A stretch of 64,000 nt of DNA from an uncultured Sphingorhabdus sp. (GCA_937873665.1 CALMYW010000394.1:186001-250000); one strand, 5' to 3'; shown: positions 36,460-46,412, counted from the first letter of the stretch. Numbers and translations: made by a program. Notes: generated from the sequence alone by a model not told the origin.

Positions 36460-36901
36460 ACCTAAAACTCCTTACGCCTATCGGGACGATCCCGAGATTC
36501 CGGCCTTCGATGACAACAAGGCACTGTTCGTATTCGATGGCGTATGCGTTCTATGCTCGACTGGCGCCGCCTGGCTGATGCGATTTGATCGCAAGCGACG
36601 CGTCAATCTGACATCAGCGCAGGGGGAATTGGGACAAGGCTTATACCGCCATTTCGGGATGGAGCTGGACGAGTCCTACCTGCTGATAGCGGACGGTCGC
36701 GTCTATACCGCGTCGACGGGTTACCTCAAATTGTGCCAGATATTGGGCGGACCTTGGCATCTGCTGCGTCTTGCCAGCCTCATCCCTTCCGGCTTCCGCG
36801 ATTGGATGTACGGCCATATAGCCCGCAATCGCTATCGCTGGTTCGGCAAAACCGAATTTTGCGCCCTGTTGAGTAACGAGGAACGGCAGCGGCTGATTTG
36901 A
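36452..36901 (+). CDS. DCC-family thiol-disulfide oxidoreductase (DUF393)
   Basis: A 149-residue protein with the defining DGVCVLC (DxxCxxC) motif at about residues 29-35, followed by the GYLKLCQILGGPWHLL and YGHIARNRYRWFG segments typical of DUF393. It probably shuttles thiol/disulfide electrons; the partner is not known. It overlaps the end of the saccharopine dehydrogenase-like gene. Confidence 0.88.
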   Translation: MAEPKTPYAYRDDPEIPAFDDNKALFVFDGVCVLCSTGAAWLMRFDRKRRVNLTSAQGELGQGLYRHFGMELDESYLLIADGRVYTASTGYLKLCQILGGPWHLLRLASLIPSGFRDWMYGHIARNRYRWFGKTEFCALLSNEERQRLI

Positions 36902-36958
36902 TATGTGACTTGCGACAAGTACATAGCCCTTTGACCAAAAACCTACTACTCGAACGCT

Positions 36959-37519
36959 ATGCCCGCATTCCGCCTCGAAACCCCTCGCCTGATCCTGCGC
37001 CAGTGGCGTGAAGAAGATATTGATCCGTTCCATACCATCTGTTCCGACCCCGTCGTCATGGAAACGCTTGGCCCGCTGATGAGCCGAGATGAGGTCGCGG
37101 CGCTGGTGGCGCGGATGTACCGGATGCAGGAGGATGAGGGCCATTGTTTCTGGGCGATGGAGCGCAAGGAAGACCGCCGCTTGATTGGCTGGTGCGGGAT
37201 CATCCGCGGGCGGCCGGGCACCTCTATCGACGGCAAGCCCGAAGCTGGCTGGCGGATGACGCCTTTTGCCTGGGGCAAGGGCTTTGTCACCGAAGCGGCA
37301 CTCGCATCGGTGCAATGGGCGTTTGACAATCTGCCCGACGATGCCGTCTGGGCGATCACCAACACCGACAACCAGCGCAGCCGCGCGGTGATGGAGCGGA
37401 TCGGGATGACCTATGATCCCGCTCTCGATTTCGACCATCCGCAGGTGCCCGCCGATAGCCCATTGCTAAGGCATGTAACTTATCGCATTGGTCGCAAGGA
37501 TTGGGACCAAAGGGGATAG
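36959..37519 (+). CDS. GNAT acetyltransferase (RimJ/RimL-like)
   Basis: A 186-residue acetyltransferase, the second of this type in the window: ETPRLILRQWREEDIDPFHTI, IGWCGIIRGRPG, GWRMTPFAWGKGFVTEAALASV and NQRSRAVMERIGM. It lies 6 bp before the fused spermidine synthase gene and may be co-transcribed with it. The substrate is unknown. Confidence 0.87.
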   Translation: MPAFRLETPRLILRQWREEDIDPFHTICSDPVVMETLGPLMSRDEVAALVARMYRMQEDEGHCFWAMERKEDRRLIGWCGIIRGRPGTSIDGKPEAGWRMTPFAWGKGFVTEAALASVQWAFDNLPDDAVWAITNTDNQRSRAVMERIGMTYDPALDFDHPQVPADSPLLRHVTYRIGRKDWDQRG

Positions 37520-37525
37520 GGTAGA

Positions 37526-39769
37526 ATGAGCGAAGCAAGCGGGATGCGCGGACGGGCCTTGTTCGTCCTCACCATTTTCACCGGCAGCTTCCTGCTCTTC
37601 CTTGTCCAACCGATGGTCGCCCGCATGGCTCTGCCCCGGCTGGGCGGCGCGCCGGCGGTTTGGAACAGTGCGATGCTGGTTTACCAGGCGCTGCTGCTTG
37701 CCGGCTATGCCTACGCCCACCGGTTATCGCGCGAAGCACCGAAGCGGCAAGCCGGGGTGCATCTGGCGGTACTGATTGCGGCAGCCTTGTGGCTTCCCAT
37801 CAGCCTGGCAAGGTTTGCCATCCCCGTCGACGGTTCACCGATATTCTGGGTGCCTTGGCTGCTGCTCGCATCAATCGGGCCATTGTTCTTTGCGGTTGCG
37901 GCGCAGGCGCCGCTGATGCAGCGCTGGTTCGGCCTGGCCGGGAATAGCGGCGAACCCTATGCGCTCTACGCAGCCTCCAATCTGGGCAGTTTTGGCGGGC
38001 TTATCGCCTATCCGTTGCTGGTCGAGCCCACCCTGCCGATCAGGGCACAAACATGGATGTGGAGCGGGCTTTATGCCGTTCTGTTCCTGCTGGTGGCCGT
38101 TTGCGCGCGGGCGATCTGGTCGGGCAGAAACATCACGAGCGAGGCAGCCGCACCCGTCAGCGCTCCGCCGATCAGCTGGCGGCAACGACTTTACTGGATC
38201 GCACTGGCGGCGGTGCCGTCTGGATTGATGCTGTCGACCACTTCGCACCTGACCACCGATCTGATGGCGATGCCGCTGATCTGGGTGATCCCGCTGGGGC
38301 TGTATCTGCTGAGCTTCTCGGTCGCCTTTGCCGATTATCGCCTGCCCGCCGACATATTCAGCCGCATAGCGCCAGCCATATTGGTGGTGGGCGGCGCATC
38401 GGTGTTCATGATCTGGGGCAAGGCCGCCTATAACGGGCTGATCGTCAGCGTCAGCCTGTTGTTCGTGCTTGCCGTTGCACTACATGCCGAAATGTACCGT
38501 ACCCGGCCCGACGCGTCGCGGCTTACCGAATTCTATCTGATGATGTCGATTGGCGGGGTGATTGGCGGCTTTTTCTGCGCGATTGTGGCACCCTTGCTGT
38601 TCAACTGGACGTGGGAACATCCCATCCTGCTGATCGCCGCCGCATTGCTGTTGCCGCAATTGCGCCTGTTCTCGCTGGGCGAGGAGGAGACGTTCGGGAA
38701 AAGTGGCTGGACAATCGCGACGATGGCAATCGCGCTCGTGGCACTCGGGATCGGCTTGTATATCGGCATGAACCTGTCGACCGAAACAGGGCAGTTGAAG
38801 ACCGCGCTGATCGCCATCATTCTGATCGCAGGTCTGGTCGTGACCGGTCGCAGGATTGCGTTTGCACTGGTAGTGACAGCAGCCATGCTCGCCAATGGCG
38901 GTTGGGATAATGTCGAACTGAGCAATAGTGGTGCCCGGATGCGCAGCTATTTTGGAACCTATACAATCAACCAGAGCAAGGATGCCAGTGTGCGCTGGCT
39001 GAGCCATGGCACCACGATGCACGGCATGCAGTTGCGGGATAAGCCGACACTTCCCGTCAGCTATTATGGCGCAACTTCGGGTGTCGGGCTGGCGTGGCAA
39101 CGCGCTGAAGAAATATATGGTGCGGGGGCTAGGCTGGGTGTTGTCGGCCTCGGTACCGGCACCCTCGCCTGCTATAAGAAGCCCGGGCAGACGCTGCATT
39201 ATTTTGAAATCGACCCGCTGATGATCGAGATTGCACGCGATCGGAAGATTTTCAGTTTTCTGGAAAAATGCGCGCCCGATACCAAAATGCATCTGGGTGA
39301 TGCGCGGCTGACGCTGGCAGAGCAACCGGCAGGCACGTTTGACATGCTGGCAATCGATGCCTTCTCGTCAGACTCAATTCCGCTCCACCTGCTGACCAAA
39401 GAGGCGTTCGAGGTCTATCGCCGTGCGCTCAAACCCGACGGGCTGTTGCTGGTGCATATCTCCAACCGGCATTTTGACCTCAACCCTGTGATTGCGGCTG
39501 AGGCTGCATCGGGAAAATGGTTTGCCGCATTGCGCCATGACAGCCCACCGGAGGCCATCATCAATCAAGGCATGCGCCCCTCTCAATGGATTGCGATGAG
39601 CGCCGATGCAGGCAAACTCGCCCGATTGACCGGCATGGTGTATGATAAACGACCAGCCTATTTCTATCCGGACCGCTGGATCAAGCTAAAACCGCCGCGC
39701 GCCGATGATCGCTGGACCGACGATTATGCCTCGGTTCTACCCTATCTATCGTTTTGGAAGATCCTGTAA
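37526..39769 (+). CDS. Membrane-fused spermidine synthase-like protein
   Basis: A 747-residue protein. The N-terminal about 430 residues are some 12 membrane segments, starting LFVLTIFTGSFLLFLVQPMVAR. The C-terminal about 260 residues form an aminopropyltransferase-type Rossmann domain (VVGLGTGTLACY, HYFEIDPLMIEIARD, LAIDAFSSDSIPLHLLTKEAF). Such fusions are common, but catalysis on putrescine is unproven for most, and I do not see a full polyamine-binding set. Its stop overlaps the next start (TAATG). Confidence 0.83.
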   Translation: MSEASGMRGRALFVLTIFTGSFLLFLVQPMVARMALPRLGGAPAVWNSAMLVYQALLLAGYAYAHRLSREAPKRQAGVHLAVLIAAALWLPISLARFAIPVDGSPIFWVPWLLLASIGPLFFAVAAQAPLMQRWFGLAGNSGEPYALYAASNLGSFGGLIAYPLLVEPTLPIRAQTWMWSGLYAVLFLLVAVCARAIWSGRNITSEAAAPVSAPPISWRQRLYWIALAAVPSGLMLSTTSHLTTDLMAMPLIWVIPLGLYLLSFSVAFADYRLPADIFSRIAPAILVVGGASVFMIWGKAAYNGLIVSVSLLFVLAVALHAEMYRTRPDASRLTEFYLMMSIGGVIGGFFCAIVAPLLFNWTWEHPILLIAAALLLPQLRLFSLGEEETFGKSGWTIATMAIALVALGIGLYIGMNLSTETGQLKTALIAIILIAGLVVTGRRIAFALVVTAAMLANGGWDNVELSNSGARMRSYFGTYTINQSKDASVRWLSHGTTMHGMQLRDKPTLPVSYYGATSGVGLAWQRAEEIYGAGARLGVVGLGTGTLACYKKPGQTLHYFEIDPLMIEIARDRKIFSFLEKCAPDTKMHLGDARLTLAEQPAGTFDMLAIDAFSSDSIPLHLLTKEAFEVYRRALKPDGLLLVHISNRHFDLNPVIAAEAASGKWFAALRHDSPPEAIINQGMRPSQWIAMSADAGKLARLTGMVYDKRPAYFYPDRWIKLKPPRADDRWTDDYASVLPYLSFWKIL

Positions 39770-40329
39770 TGACCCACCGCCCTGATGTTTCGATCATTTC
39801 AATCCACGGCAAAACGCCGCAGATCCACGAAAGCGCCTTCATCGCACCCGGGTGCCGGATCATCGGCGATGTCACCATCGGGCCGGAGGCGAGCATCTGG
39901 TACAATTGCGTGCTGCGCGCCGATGTCAGCCGTATCGTGATCGGCGCGCGCACCAACATTCAGGATGGCAGCGTCGTGCATTGCGACGGCCCAAAGCCGA
40001 ACGAGCCCGAATGCCCGACTATCATCGGCGACGATGTGCTGATCGGCCATATGGCGATGGTGCATGGCTGCACGATCAAGAACCGCGGCTTTATCGGCCT
40101 TGGCGCGATTATCATGAATGGTTGTGCGGTTGAGGAAGACGGCATGCTCGGTGCCGGCGCGCTGCTACCCGAAGGCAAGACCATCGGTCCCAAGGAGTTG
40201 TGGGTCGGCCGCCCTGCCAAGCTGGTGCGCGAGCTGCCTGAACCCGCCCTTATCGGCATGCGCATGGGCGTCGCGTATTATGTCGAGAATGGTAAGGCAC
40301 ACGCCAAGGCTGTGGCGGAACTGGATTGA
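39769..40329 (+). CDS. Gamma-class carbonic anhydrase-like protein
   Basis: A 186-residue left-handed beta-helix protein. The three zinc-ligand histidines are visible in GSVVHCDGP and GHMAMVHGC, and Arg/Asp of the trimer contact in VLRADVSRIVIG. It is translationally coupled to the fused spermidine synthase (shared TAATG). Homologues (YrdA/CaiE type, Cam) may bind zinc with weak or no carbonic anhydrase activity. Confidence 0.88.
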   Translation: MTHRPDVSIISIHGKTPQIHESAFIAPGCRIIGDVTIGPEASIWYNCVLRADVSRIVIGARTNIQDGSVVHCDGPKPNEPECPTIIGDDVLIGHMAMVHGCTIKNRGFIGLGAIIMNGCAVEEDGMLGAGALLPEGKTIGPKELWVGRPAKLVRELPEPALIGMRMGVAYYVENGKAHAKAVAELD

Positions 40330-40350
40330 ACAAGGAACAAGTCGACTCAC

Positions 40351-40441
40351 CGTCACCCTGAACTTGTTTCAGAGTCCATTTCGCCTCTCAGACTTTCGGT
40401 AGAAGCTGATAAATGGATGCTGAAACAAGTTCAGCATGACG
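40351..40441. repeat. Paired inverted repeat, CTGAACTTGTTTCAG family
   Basis: CGTCACCCTGAACTTGTTTC and GAAACAAGTTCAGCATGACG arms around a variable 45-bp loop. It lies in the convergent gap between the carbonic anhydrase and receptor genes and probably serves as a bidirectional transcript end. Confidence 0.8.
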
Positions 40442-40463
40442 GATTTACAATCGCTGCATTTGT

Positions 40464-42569
40464 TCAAAACTTCACCCGCACCGTCACCCGCCCATTGATC
40501 GGCGCGCCGGGGGTGATGTTATTGTTATTGTGCGCGTCGGCAAAATAGTTGGTGTCGAACAGGTTTTCGACATTCGCCTGCAGCTGCACCTTTTCGCTGA
40601 CATCATAGAACAATGCGGCATCGACGCGGGTGAAGCTGGGGAGCTTGGTCGTCGTGGCGCTGGTGCGGATTGCAGCGAACTGGCTGGATTGGTGGATCAC
40701 ACCCAAGCCAATCCCCAAGGCATCGCTGACATCATAGCGGTTCCACAGGCTGAACTGGTGCTTGGGTAGCTGCGCGAGCCGGACGCTTTCATTGCCCCGC
40801 AAGGTACCGTCCTGATATGTGTAGCCCGCACTCACCTGCCAGTCGGACCGTACCCGGCCAGTCAAGGCCAGTTCGAGTCCCTTGGTGCGCGTCTTGCCCA
40901 CATTGATGCTGGTCAGCGGATTGGCGGGATCGGGCGTGGTCGCATTGCTGCGATCAAGCTGGAACAAGGCCGCGGTCACATTCAGGTTGGGCAGGATATC
41001 CCATTTTGCACCGAGTTCGTAATTGGTGAATTTTTCCGGCGCGAGATTTTCCTGCGTCGTCGTCAGCGAGATGAACTGATCGCCCGAGCGCGGCAGGAAG
41101 GAGCGGCTGAAGCTCGAGTAGATCGAGACATTTTCCTGCGGTTTCCAGATCAGGCCAAAGCGCGGGCTGATTTTGTCATCGCTCCGCGCAAAGGGCCGAT
41201 CAATGGCGGGGATGAAATCGATGCCGTCAATCTCGAAATGATCGTAGCGAAGGCCGACGACGATATCGAAATGCTCGCCGATGCCGATCTGATCCTGCAC
41301 ATAGGCGGAGAAGAACTCGACGTCGGACACCGTATCGCGCGACGGCGTGGTGAAGGCGACGGTCGGATAGGCCGGAATATTCAGGTTAAAGGTCGTGCCG
41401 GGGCTGAAGGTGCGGTTGAAACGCCTATTGCGCGTTTTCTGGTCGCCATATTCGACACCGAACAGCAGCTTATGCTCCAGTGCACCAGTTTCGATATCCC
41501 AGATGAGGTTGGCCTGCCCGATCAGGTTTTCGCGTTTTGTCGGATCCGAATAGGCATCAAGTGCAACCGTATTCGCCGCCGTCACGGCACTGTTGGCGTA
41601 CACATTGACATAGAGTTTGTCATAATCGCCATAGAGCAAGGTGCTGGTGAATTTCAGATTGTCCGCCAACTGGCCGTCAAGCCGCAGCTTTGCGATATGC
41701 GCTTCCAATGTGGTGCGGTTTACACCGGGTACGCCGAAGAAAAGCCGGTCATAACCGCGAACCGGGGTGTTGGGCTGACCGGCAGCTGTGGCAATCGAAG
41801 GCACACCGCGATCGGGAACGCGGTCATCATTCACATATTCATAGGACAGGCCGAGTTTCCAGTCCTCGCTGAGGTCGACCGCCAGATAGGGGTTCCAGGC
41901 ATAGCGTTCGCCATCGACGAATCGCCGGTCACTTTCCATTTTCTCATAGGTGGCGTTGAGGCGAACCGCTGCCTTGTCGCCCAACGGAGCGTTGAGGTCT
42001 GCTGACAGGTCCCAACCACCGAAACTGTTGAGGCTCGCGCGGGCAGCACCGAAAGTTTCGTCGGCAATCGGAGTCTTCTGCACACGATTGATGATGCCAC
42101 CACCACCACCGCGCCCGAAGATCAACGCATAGGGCCCCTTGAGAACCTCGACCCGCTCGACATTATAAAGCCCGCGATAATATTGCACGTCGTCGCGCAC
42201 GCCATCGAGGAAGAAGTCGGCTGAAGTATTCTGCCCACGCAAAGTGATCTGGTCGCGATTGCCTTCGCCCTGCCCCACTGTGGTGCCGGGAACATAGCGC
42301 AGCACTTCACTCAGGCTATATTGCGCCTGATCATCGAGCTGTTCGCGGGTGACGACATGGATGGTCTGAGGAACGTCGAGAATTGGCGTGTCGGTCTTGG
42401 TCGCGGTGACGATATTCTGCGCGACATAGCCGGTGCTGGCGCCGGTGACGATGATCGTCCGGCAATCCTCGCACTGATCGCCACCTTCTATATATTCACC
42501 TGCAACAGCCGGAACCGCCAATGCCATCGAAATGGCCAGAGCCGAAATTCCCGTAACACCAATTTTCAT
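40464..42569 (-). CDS. TonB-dependent siderophore receptor
   Basis: A 701-residue outer-membrane receptor. A signal peptide (ISALAISMALAVPAVAG) is followed by a TonB-box-like TIIVTGAS, the plug (LRGQNTSADFFLDGVRDD; VERVEVLKGPYALIFGRGGGGG) and a 22-strand barrel ending GRVTVRVKF. The plug pattern matches the catecholate-siderophore receptor group (Fiu/BfrB-like). A CEDC motif between the signal and TonB box is unusual. A Fur-like box lies 16 bp before the start. The exact siderophore cannot be predicted. Confidence 0.92.
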   Translation of the reverse strand: MKIGVTGISALAISMALAVPAVAGEYIEGGDQCEDCRTIIVTGASTGYVAQNIVTATKTDTPILDVPQTIHVVTREQLDDQAQYSLSEVLRYVPGTTVGQGEGNRDQITLRGQNTSADFFLDGVRDDVQYYRGLYNVERVEVLKGPYALIFGRGGGGGIINRVQKTPIADETFGAARASLNSFGGWDLSADLNAPLGDKAAVRLNATYEKMESDRRFVDGERYAWNPYLAVDLSEDWKLGLSYEYVNDDRVPDRGVPSIATAAGQPNTPVRGYDRLFFGVPGVNRTTLEAHIAKLRLDGQLADNLKFTSTLLYGDYDKLYVNVYANSAVTAANTVALDAYSDPTKRENLIGQANLIWDIETGALEHKLLFGVEYGDQKTRNRRFNRTFSPGTTFNLNIPAYPTVAFTTPSRDTVSDVEFFSAYVQDQIGIGEHFDIVVGLRYDHFEIDGIDFIPAIDRPFARSDDKISPRFGLIWKPQENVSIYSSFSRSFLPRSGDQFISLTTTQENLAPEKFTNYELGAKWDILPNLNVTAALFQLDRSNATTPDPANPLTSINVGKTRTKGLELALTGRVRSDWQVSAGYTYQDGTLRGNESVRLAQLPKHQFSLWNRYDVSDALGIGLGVIHQSSQFAAIRTSATTTKLPSFTRVDAALFYDVSEKVQLQANVENLFDTNYFADAHNNNNITPGAPINGRVTVRVKF

Positions 42570-42584
42570 TCAACATGTCCCTTT

Positions 42585-42603
42585 GTTGAGAATGAATCTC
42601 AAC
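42585..42603. promoter_or_regulatory. Fur-like operator upstream of the TonB receptor
   Basis: GTTGAGAATGAATCTCAAC is a perfect 7-5-7 palindrome close to the Fur consensus GATAATGATAATCATTATC. It ends 16 bp from the receptor start codon, so iron repression is likely. Confidence 0.65.
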
Positions 42604-42708
42604 CCCCAATCACTGCCTTATTGCGAATTGTTATCATGTGCAATTACAAAAGCGACACAACGTTGAACTTTTTTCGAAAGGTCATAGAAGAGCTGCAAAG
42701 GAGCCTTT

Positions 42709-43056
42709 ATGAAAGCAACCATTTGGCACAATCCGGACTGCGGAACCTCCCGCAAGACACTGGCAATCCTTCAGGAAACTCCGGGTGTAGACCTGACAGT
42801 CATCGAATATCGCAAGACACCCTTTGAGCGAGCCAAGCTGGTGCAGCTGTTCCGCGATGCCGGCCTCACCCCACGCGAAGCGTTGCGCACCCGCGGATCG
42901 CCCGCCGAGGAATTGGGGCTGATCGACGGCGCAGATGGCGATCGTATCCTTGATGAAATGGTGAAAGAAGGAATATTGGTCGAACGGCCCTTTGTCGAAA
43001 CCGCCAAGGGTGTACGCTTGTGCCGGCCGCAGGAAAAAGTGCACGAAATACTGTAG
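42709..43056 (+). CDS. ArsC-family arsenate reductase-like protein
   Basis: A 115-residue glutaredoxin-fold protein. The catalytic cysteine is in WHNPDCGTSRKTL, with downstream EYRKTPFERA, LRTRGSPAEELGL and ILVERPFVETAKGVRLCRP as in glutaredoxin-dependent arsenate reductases. No ars operon (arsR, arsB, acr3) surrounds it. Spx/YffB-type relatives share the fold, so arsenate activity is likely but not certain. Confidence 0.85.
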   Translation: MKATIWHNPDCGTSRKTLAILQETPGVDLTVIEYRKTPFERAKLVQLFRDAGLTPREALRTRGSPAEELGLIDGADGDRILDEMVKEGILVERPFVETAKGVRLCRPQEKVHEIL

Positions 43057-43085
43057 AACATAGTGACAGCGCAGGGAGGACAGGG

Positions 43086-44054
43086 ATGCGTAAATTCTTC
43101 AAATGGGCCGCCATAGCTCTGCTCGTCGCGGTCGCGGCTCTTTTTGCATGGGGCTATGCCCCCGACATCCCGGCTGATGAGCTGCGCACCAAATATGCCA
43201 ACGCCGAGTCCGAATTTGTCGATCTGGGTGACGGCCTGACCGTCCATCTGCGTGACGAGGGGCCGAAAGACGCCCCTGCCCTGATCCTGCTCCACGGCTC
43301 CAACGCCTCGCTTCACACATGGCAGCAATGGGTTGACCGGCTGGGTAAGGAATATCGCATCATTCGCTATGATCAGCCCGGCCACGGCCTGACCGGCCCG
43401 CACCCAAAGGACGATTATAGCGCAGCAGGCTTTGTCGACGTTGTCGACCGGGTGGCCAAAAACCGTGGCCTCTCCAAATTCTATTTGGGCGGAAACAGCA
43501 TGGGCGGCTGGGTGACGCATGAATATGCCAAGGCGCATCCCGATAAGCTGCAGGGCATCATATTGGTCGATGCCAGCGGCGCGCCCAATTCCCAGCCCAA
43601 GTCGTTGCCCATCGGTTTCCGTATCGCGCGCATGTCAGCCCTTCGGCCCATCATGAGTGTCATCACGCCGCGCAGCGTCATCGAACGCTCGCTAAAGCAG
43701 AGTGTCAGCAACCAGTCGGTTGCGACACCAGCCGAGATCGATGAATATTGGGAATTGCTGCGTTATCCAGGAAATCGCGAAGCCACTGCCAAGCGTTTTG
43801 CGCAGATTTCCAACCGCTCTTCCAGCAAACCGGCTGGCGAAGCTACACGCGAGGTACCCGCGCTGATCCTTTGGGGCGATGAGGACAAACTGATTCCGGT
43901 CAGCAGCGCCCTATGGTTCGCTTCAACCTACAAGAACAGCAGCACGCAGATCTATAAGGGCATCGGCCATTTGCCGATGGAGGAAATCGCCGACAAAAGT
44001 GCTGAGGATGTCCGCAACTGGTTGCAGGCGCAGGCGGCCAAACCGGCTGGCTGA
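43086..44054 (+). CDS. Membrane-anchored alpha/beta hydrolase
   Basis: A 322-residue hydrolase with an N-terminal membrane anchor (WAAIALLVAVAALFAWGYAP) and the fold's LILLHGSNASLHTWQQW, GGNSMGGWVTHEY (Ser nucleophile), LWGDEDKLIPV and GIGHLPMEE. It is probably anchored facing the periplasm. ATG at 43086 follows GGGAGGACAGGG. The substrate is unknown. It converges with the GGDEF-EAL gene with no gap. Confidence 0.82.
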   Translation: MRKFFKWAAIALLVAVAALFAWGYAPDIPADELRTKYANAESEFVDLGDGLTVHLRDEGPKDAPALILLHGSNASLHTWQQWVDRLGKEYRIIRYDQPGHGLTGPHPKDDYSAAGFVDVVDRVAKNRGLSKFYLGGNSMGGWVTHEYAKAHPDKLQGIILVDASGAPNSQPKSLPIGFRIARMSALRPIMSVITPRSVIERSLKQSVSNQSVATPAEIDEYWELLRYPGNREATAKRFAQISNRSSSKPAGEATREVPALILWGDEDKLIPVSSALWFASTYKNSSTQIYKGIGHLPMEEIADKSAEDVRNWLQAQAAKPAG

Positions 44055-46412
44055 TCAGGCGACGCTTCGCGCAGCCCGCGCAGTGCGGAACAAGGCACAG
44101 GCATCAAGGAATGCCATCGGCCGCCCGAAATAATAGCCCTGGATTTTGTCGCAACCGAATTGCTGGATCATCGCCAGTTCGGTTTCATTTTCGACACCTT
44201 CCGCCGTGGTCGCAATGTCGAGCGCATCTGCCATCGCCACGACAGCGCGGATAATCGCAATGCACTCTGCCTTGCCCTTGGCCGCGCCGGTCACAAAGCT
44301 GCGATCAACCTTGATGGTATCGAAACGGATATTGCTGAGATAGCCGAGCGAGGAATAGCCGGTGCCGAAGTCGTCGAGTGACAATTTGAGGCCCAGCTTG
44401 CGCAGGCGATCAAGCACCTGCACGGCAAGTCCTCCGTCGCGTACAAAAATGCTCTCTGTCACTTCAAGCTCAAGCCGCCATGCGGGGAGCCCGGTGTCGT
44501 GCAATGCCTGCACAACCGATTCCACAAAACCCTGACTGGTCAACTGATCAACTGAAACATTCACCGCCACCTTCACAGTGTCGGGCCATTTCATCGCGTC
44601 GGCACAGGCCTGGCGCAGCACCCAATTGCCGATCGGCACTATCAAGCGGGCGTCTTCGGCAACCGGAATGAATTTGGCGGGCGACACAAGACCGAATTTC
44701 GGGTTGTTCCAGCGCAGCAAAGCCTCGAAGCCGGTGATGCCGTGATCGCCATTGGCTTCGACCACCGGTTGATATTCCAAGTGGAACTGGTCGGCGTTGA
44801 GGGCGTTGCGCAACTCGAACTCGAGAACGCGTTTTTCTTCGGCATTGGCGTGCAATTTGTGCTGATAGCTGTGATGGGTGCTGCCACCATCCTCTTTGGA
44901 TCGATAGAGCGCGAGATCTGCACTGCGCATCAGCAATTCTACAGTACGCCCGTCCATAGGGCCTACCGCGCTGCCGACGCTTGCGCCGATGAACAAGGTG
45001 TTCTGGTCAACCTCATAGGGCTTGGACAAGGTATCGATGATGTTCTTCGCAACGGTGGCCACATAGCCGGCGTCAGAGGCGTCTTTCAGAACGACTGCAA
45101 ATTCGTCTCCGCCCAGACGGCCGCAAAGCTCGTTGGCCGACATGATCATTTTCAGACGCTTTGCGACCTGAGCCAGCAGGCGGTCTCCCACGGGATGCCC
45201 GAGCGTATCGTTGACCGCCTTGAACCGATCAAGGTCGATCATCATGAAGCCGCAGCGGCGGCGCCATTGATCCGCATCCGCCAGCGCCTGCCCAAGCGCT
45301 TCGGTCAATTGCAGGCGGTTGGGAAGCCCGGTGAGCGTATCAAATCGCGCAAGGTGCGAGATTTTTTCCGCAGATTCGCGCTGTTCGGTCACATCGGAGC
45401 CGACCCCGCGGAAACCCAAAAAAGCGCCGCTTTCCGACTGGCGCGGCGATGCCGATAATTCCCACCAGCGACGGACGCCGTTGATTGTCACCGGGACAAT
45501 CAGGTTGGAAAATGGTTCGCGGCGCTTCAGTCGCTCGGCAAGTTCGTGCAGCGCCTCTGGATATTGGCCGGTTTCCCACGAATCCCCTGCAATGAGTTTG
45601 AGCAGCGGCTGGCCTTCAATCGCTTTGGGGTCTGCTTCCAGAGCATAGGCAAAGCGCGGGCTGGTGTGCGTCACGCAGCGACCTGTATCGGTCTGCCACA
45701 GCCAATCGGCGCCGCTATCCTCAAATTCACGGAGCAGCAGGCTGACCGTTTCCGATTTTTCTTGCAGCACATTATTGGCCAGTTCGAACAGGACCTGCGC
45801 TTTTGCGCTCCGCAAAACACCAAATATCATCAACGTGCCAAGTGCGGCATTGGCTAGTGCGAGATAATATTCACCATGCAGGGTCCAGCCGACAAATCCG
45901 CCGAAAGTTGCGATCGAGATGAAGGCGGTCGCTGCAATCGGCAGGCTCGGTATCACCATTGAGGCATATACCATCATGGCCAAAGTCACCGACCAGATGC
46001 CCAGCCATTGCGGCATCGCGCCAAAGCTGCCCAGGAAAGGCAATGCCGATCCCCATATGACGCCGCTTATCCCGGCGTTGCGGCCCATTTCCAGAAAGTC
46101 GCTGCGTGTGGCGCGACGCCCCTCTGCAAGTCCCTTGTTGCGCAGGGTGGTGAACCACAGGATATTATATCCGAGCAGCGCACCGACCCATGTCGCGATT
46201 GCCCATATGGGTGCCGAGCCAAAGCTGATCGCGACGACCAACATTGTACAGAAAATGTTCGTGGCCATATGCATCGTGCTGCGATCACGGATCGAGCGCG
46301 CCTGGATTTCCTCCAGCTGCACAGCCTCCATCCCGCCGGGCGAGGCAAAACCCAAAAGCGCCTTTGCGGAAATATCGCTGGGCAGGTCAGTTCTTGAATC
46401 TGGTTTGTTCAC
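44055..46412 (-). CDS. GGDEF-EAL cyclic-di-GMP signalling protein
   Basis: A 785-residue protein with four to six membrane segments (about residues 45-200; MASE-like), a PAS region (about 230-345), GGDEF with intact RLGGDEFAVVL near 475, and EAL with FEALLRW and DDFGTGYSSLGYL in the last 250 residues. Both active-site signatures appear present, so synthesis and breakdown of cyclic di-GMP are both possible. It uses a GTG start. No partner genes indicate its output. Confidence 0.92.
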   Translation of the reverse strand: MNKPDSRTDLPSDISAKALLGFASPGGMEAVQLEEIQARSIRDRSTMHMATNIFCTMLVVAISFGSAPIWAIATWVGALLGYNILWFTTLRNKGLAEGRRATRSDFLEMGRNAGISGVIWGSALPFLGSFGAMPQWLGIWSVTLAMMVYASMVIPSLPIAATAFISIATFGGFVGWTLHGEYYLALANAALGTLMIFGVLRSAKAQVLFELANNVLQEKSETVSLLLREFEDSGADWLWQTDTGRCVTHTSPRFAYALEADPKAIEGQPLLKLIAGDSWETGQYPEALHELAERLKRREPFSNLIVPVTINGVRRWWELSASPRQSESGAFLGFRGVGSDVTEQRESAEKISHLARFDTLTGLPNRLQLTEALGQALADADQWRRRCGFMMIDLDRFKAVNDTLGHPVGDRLLAQVAKRLKMIMSANELCGRLGGDEFAVVLKDASDAGYVATVAKNIIDTLSKPYEVDQNTLFIGASVGSAVGPMDGRTVELLMRSADLALYRSKEDGGSTHHSYQHKLHANAEEKRVLEFELRNALNADQFHLEYQPVVEANGDHGITGFEALLRWNNPKFGLVSPAKFIPVAEDARLIVPIGNWVLRQACADAMKWPDTVKVAVNVSVDQLTSQGFVESVVQALHDTGLPAWRLELEVTESIFVRDGGLAVQVLDRLRKLGLKLSLDDFGTGYSSLGYLSNIRFDTIKVDRSFVTGAAKGKAECIAIIRAVVAMADALDIATTAEGVENETELAMIQQFGCDKIQGYYFGRPMAFLDACALFRTARAARSVA

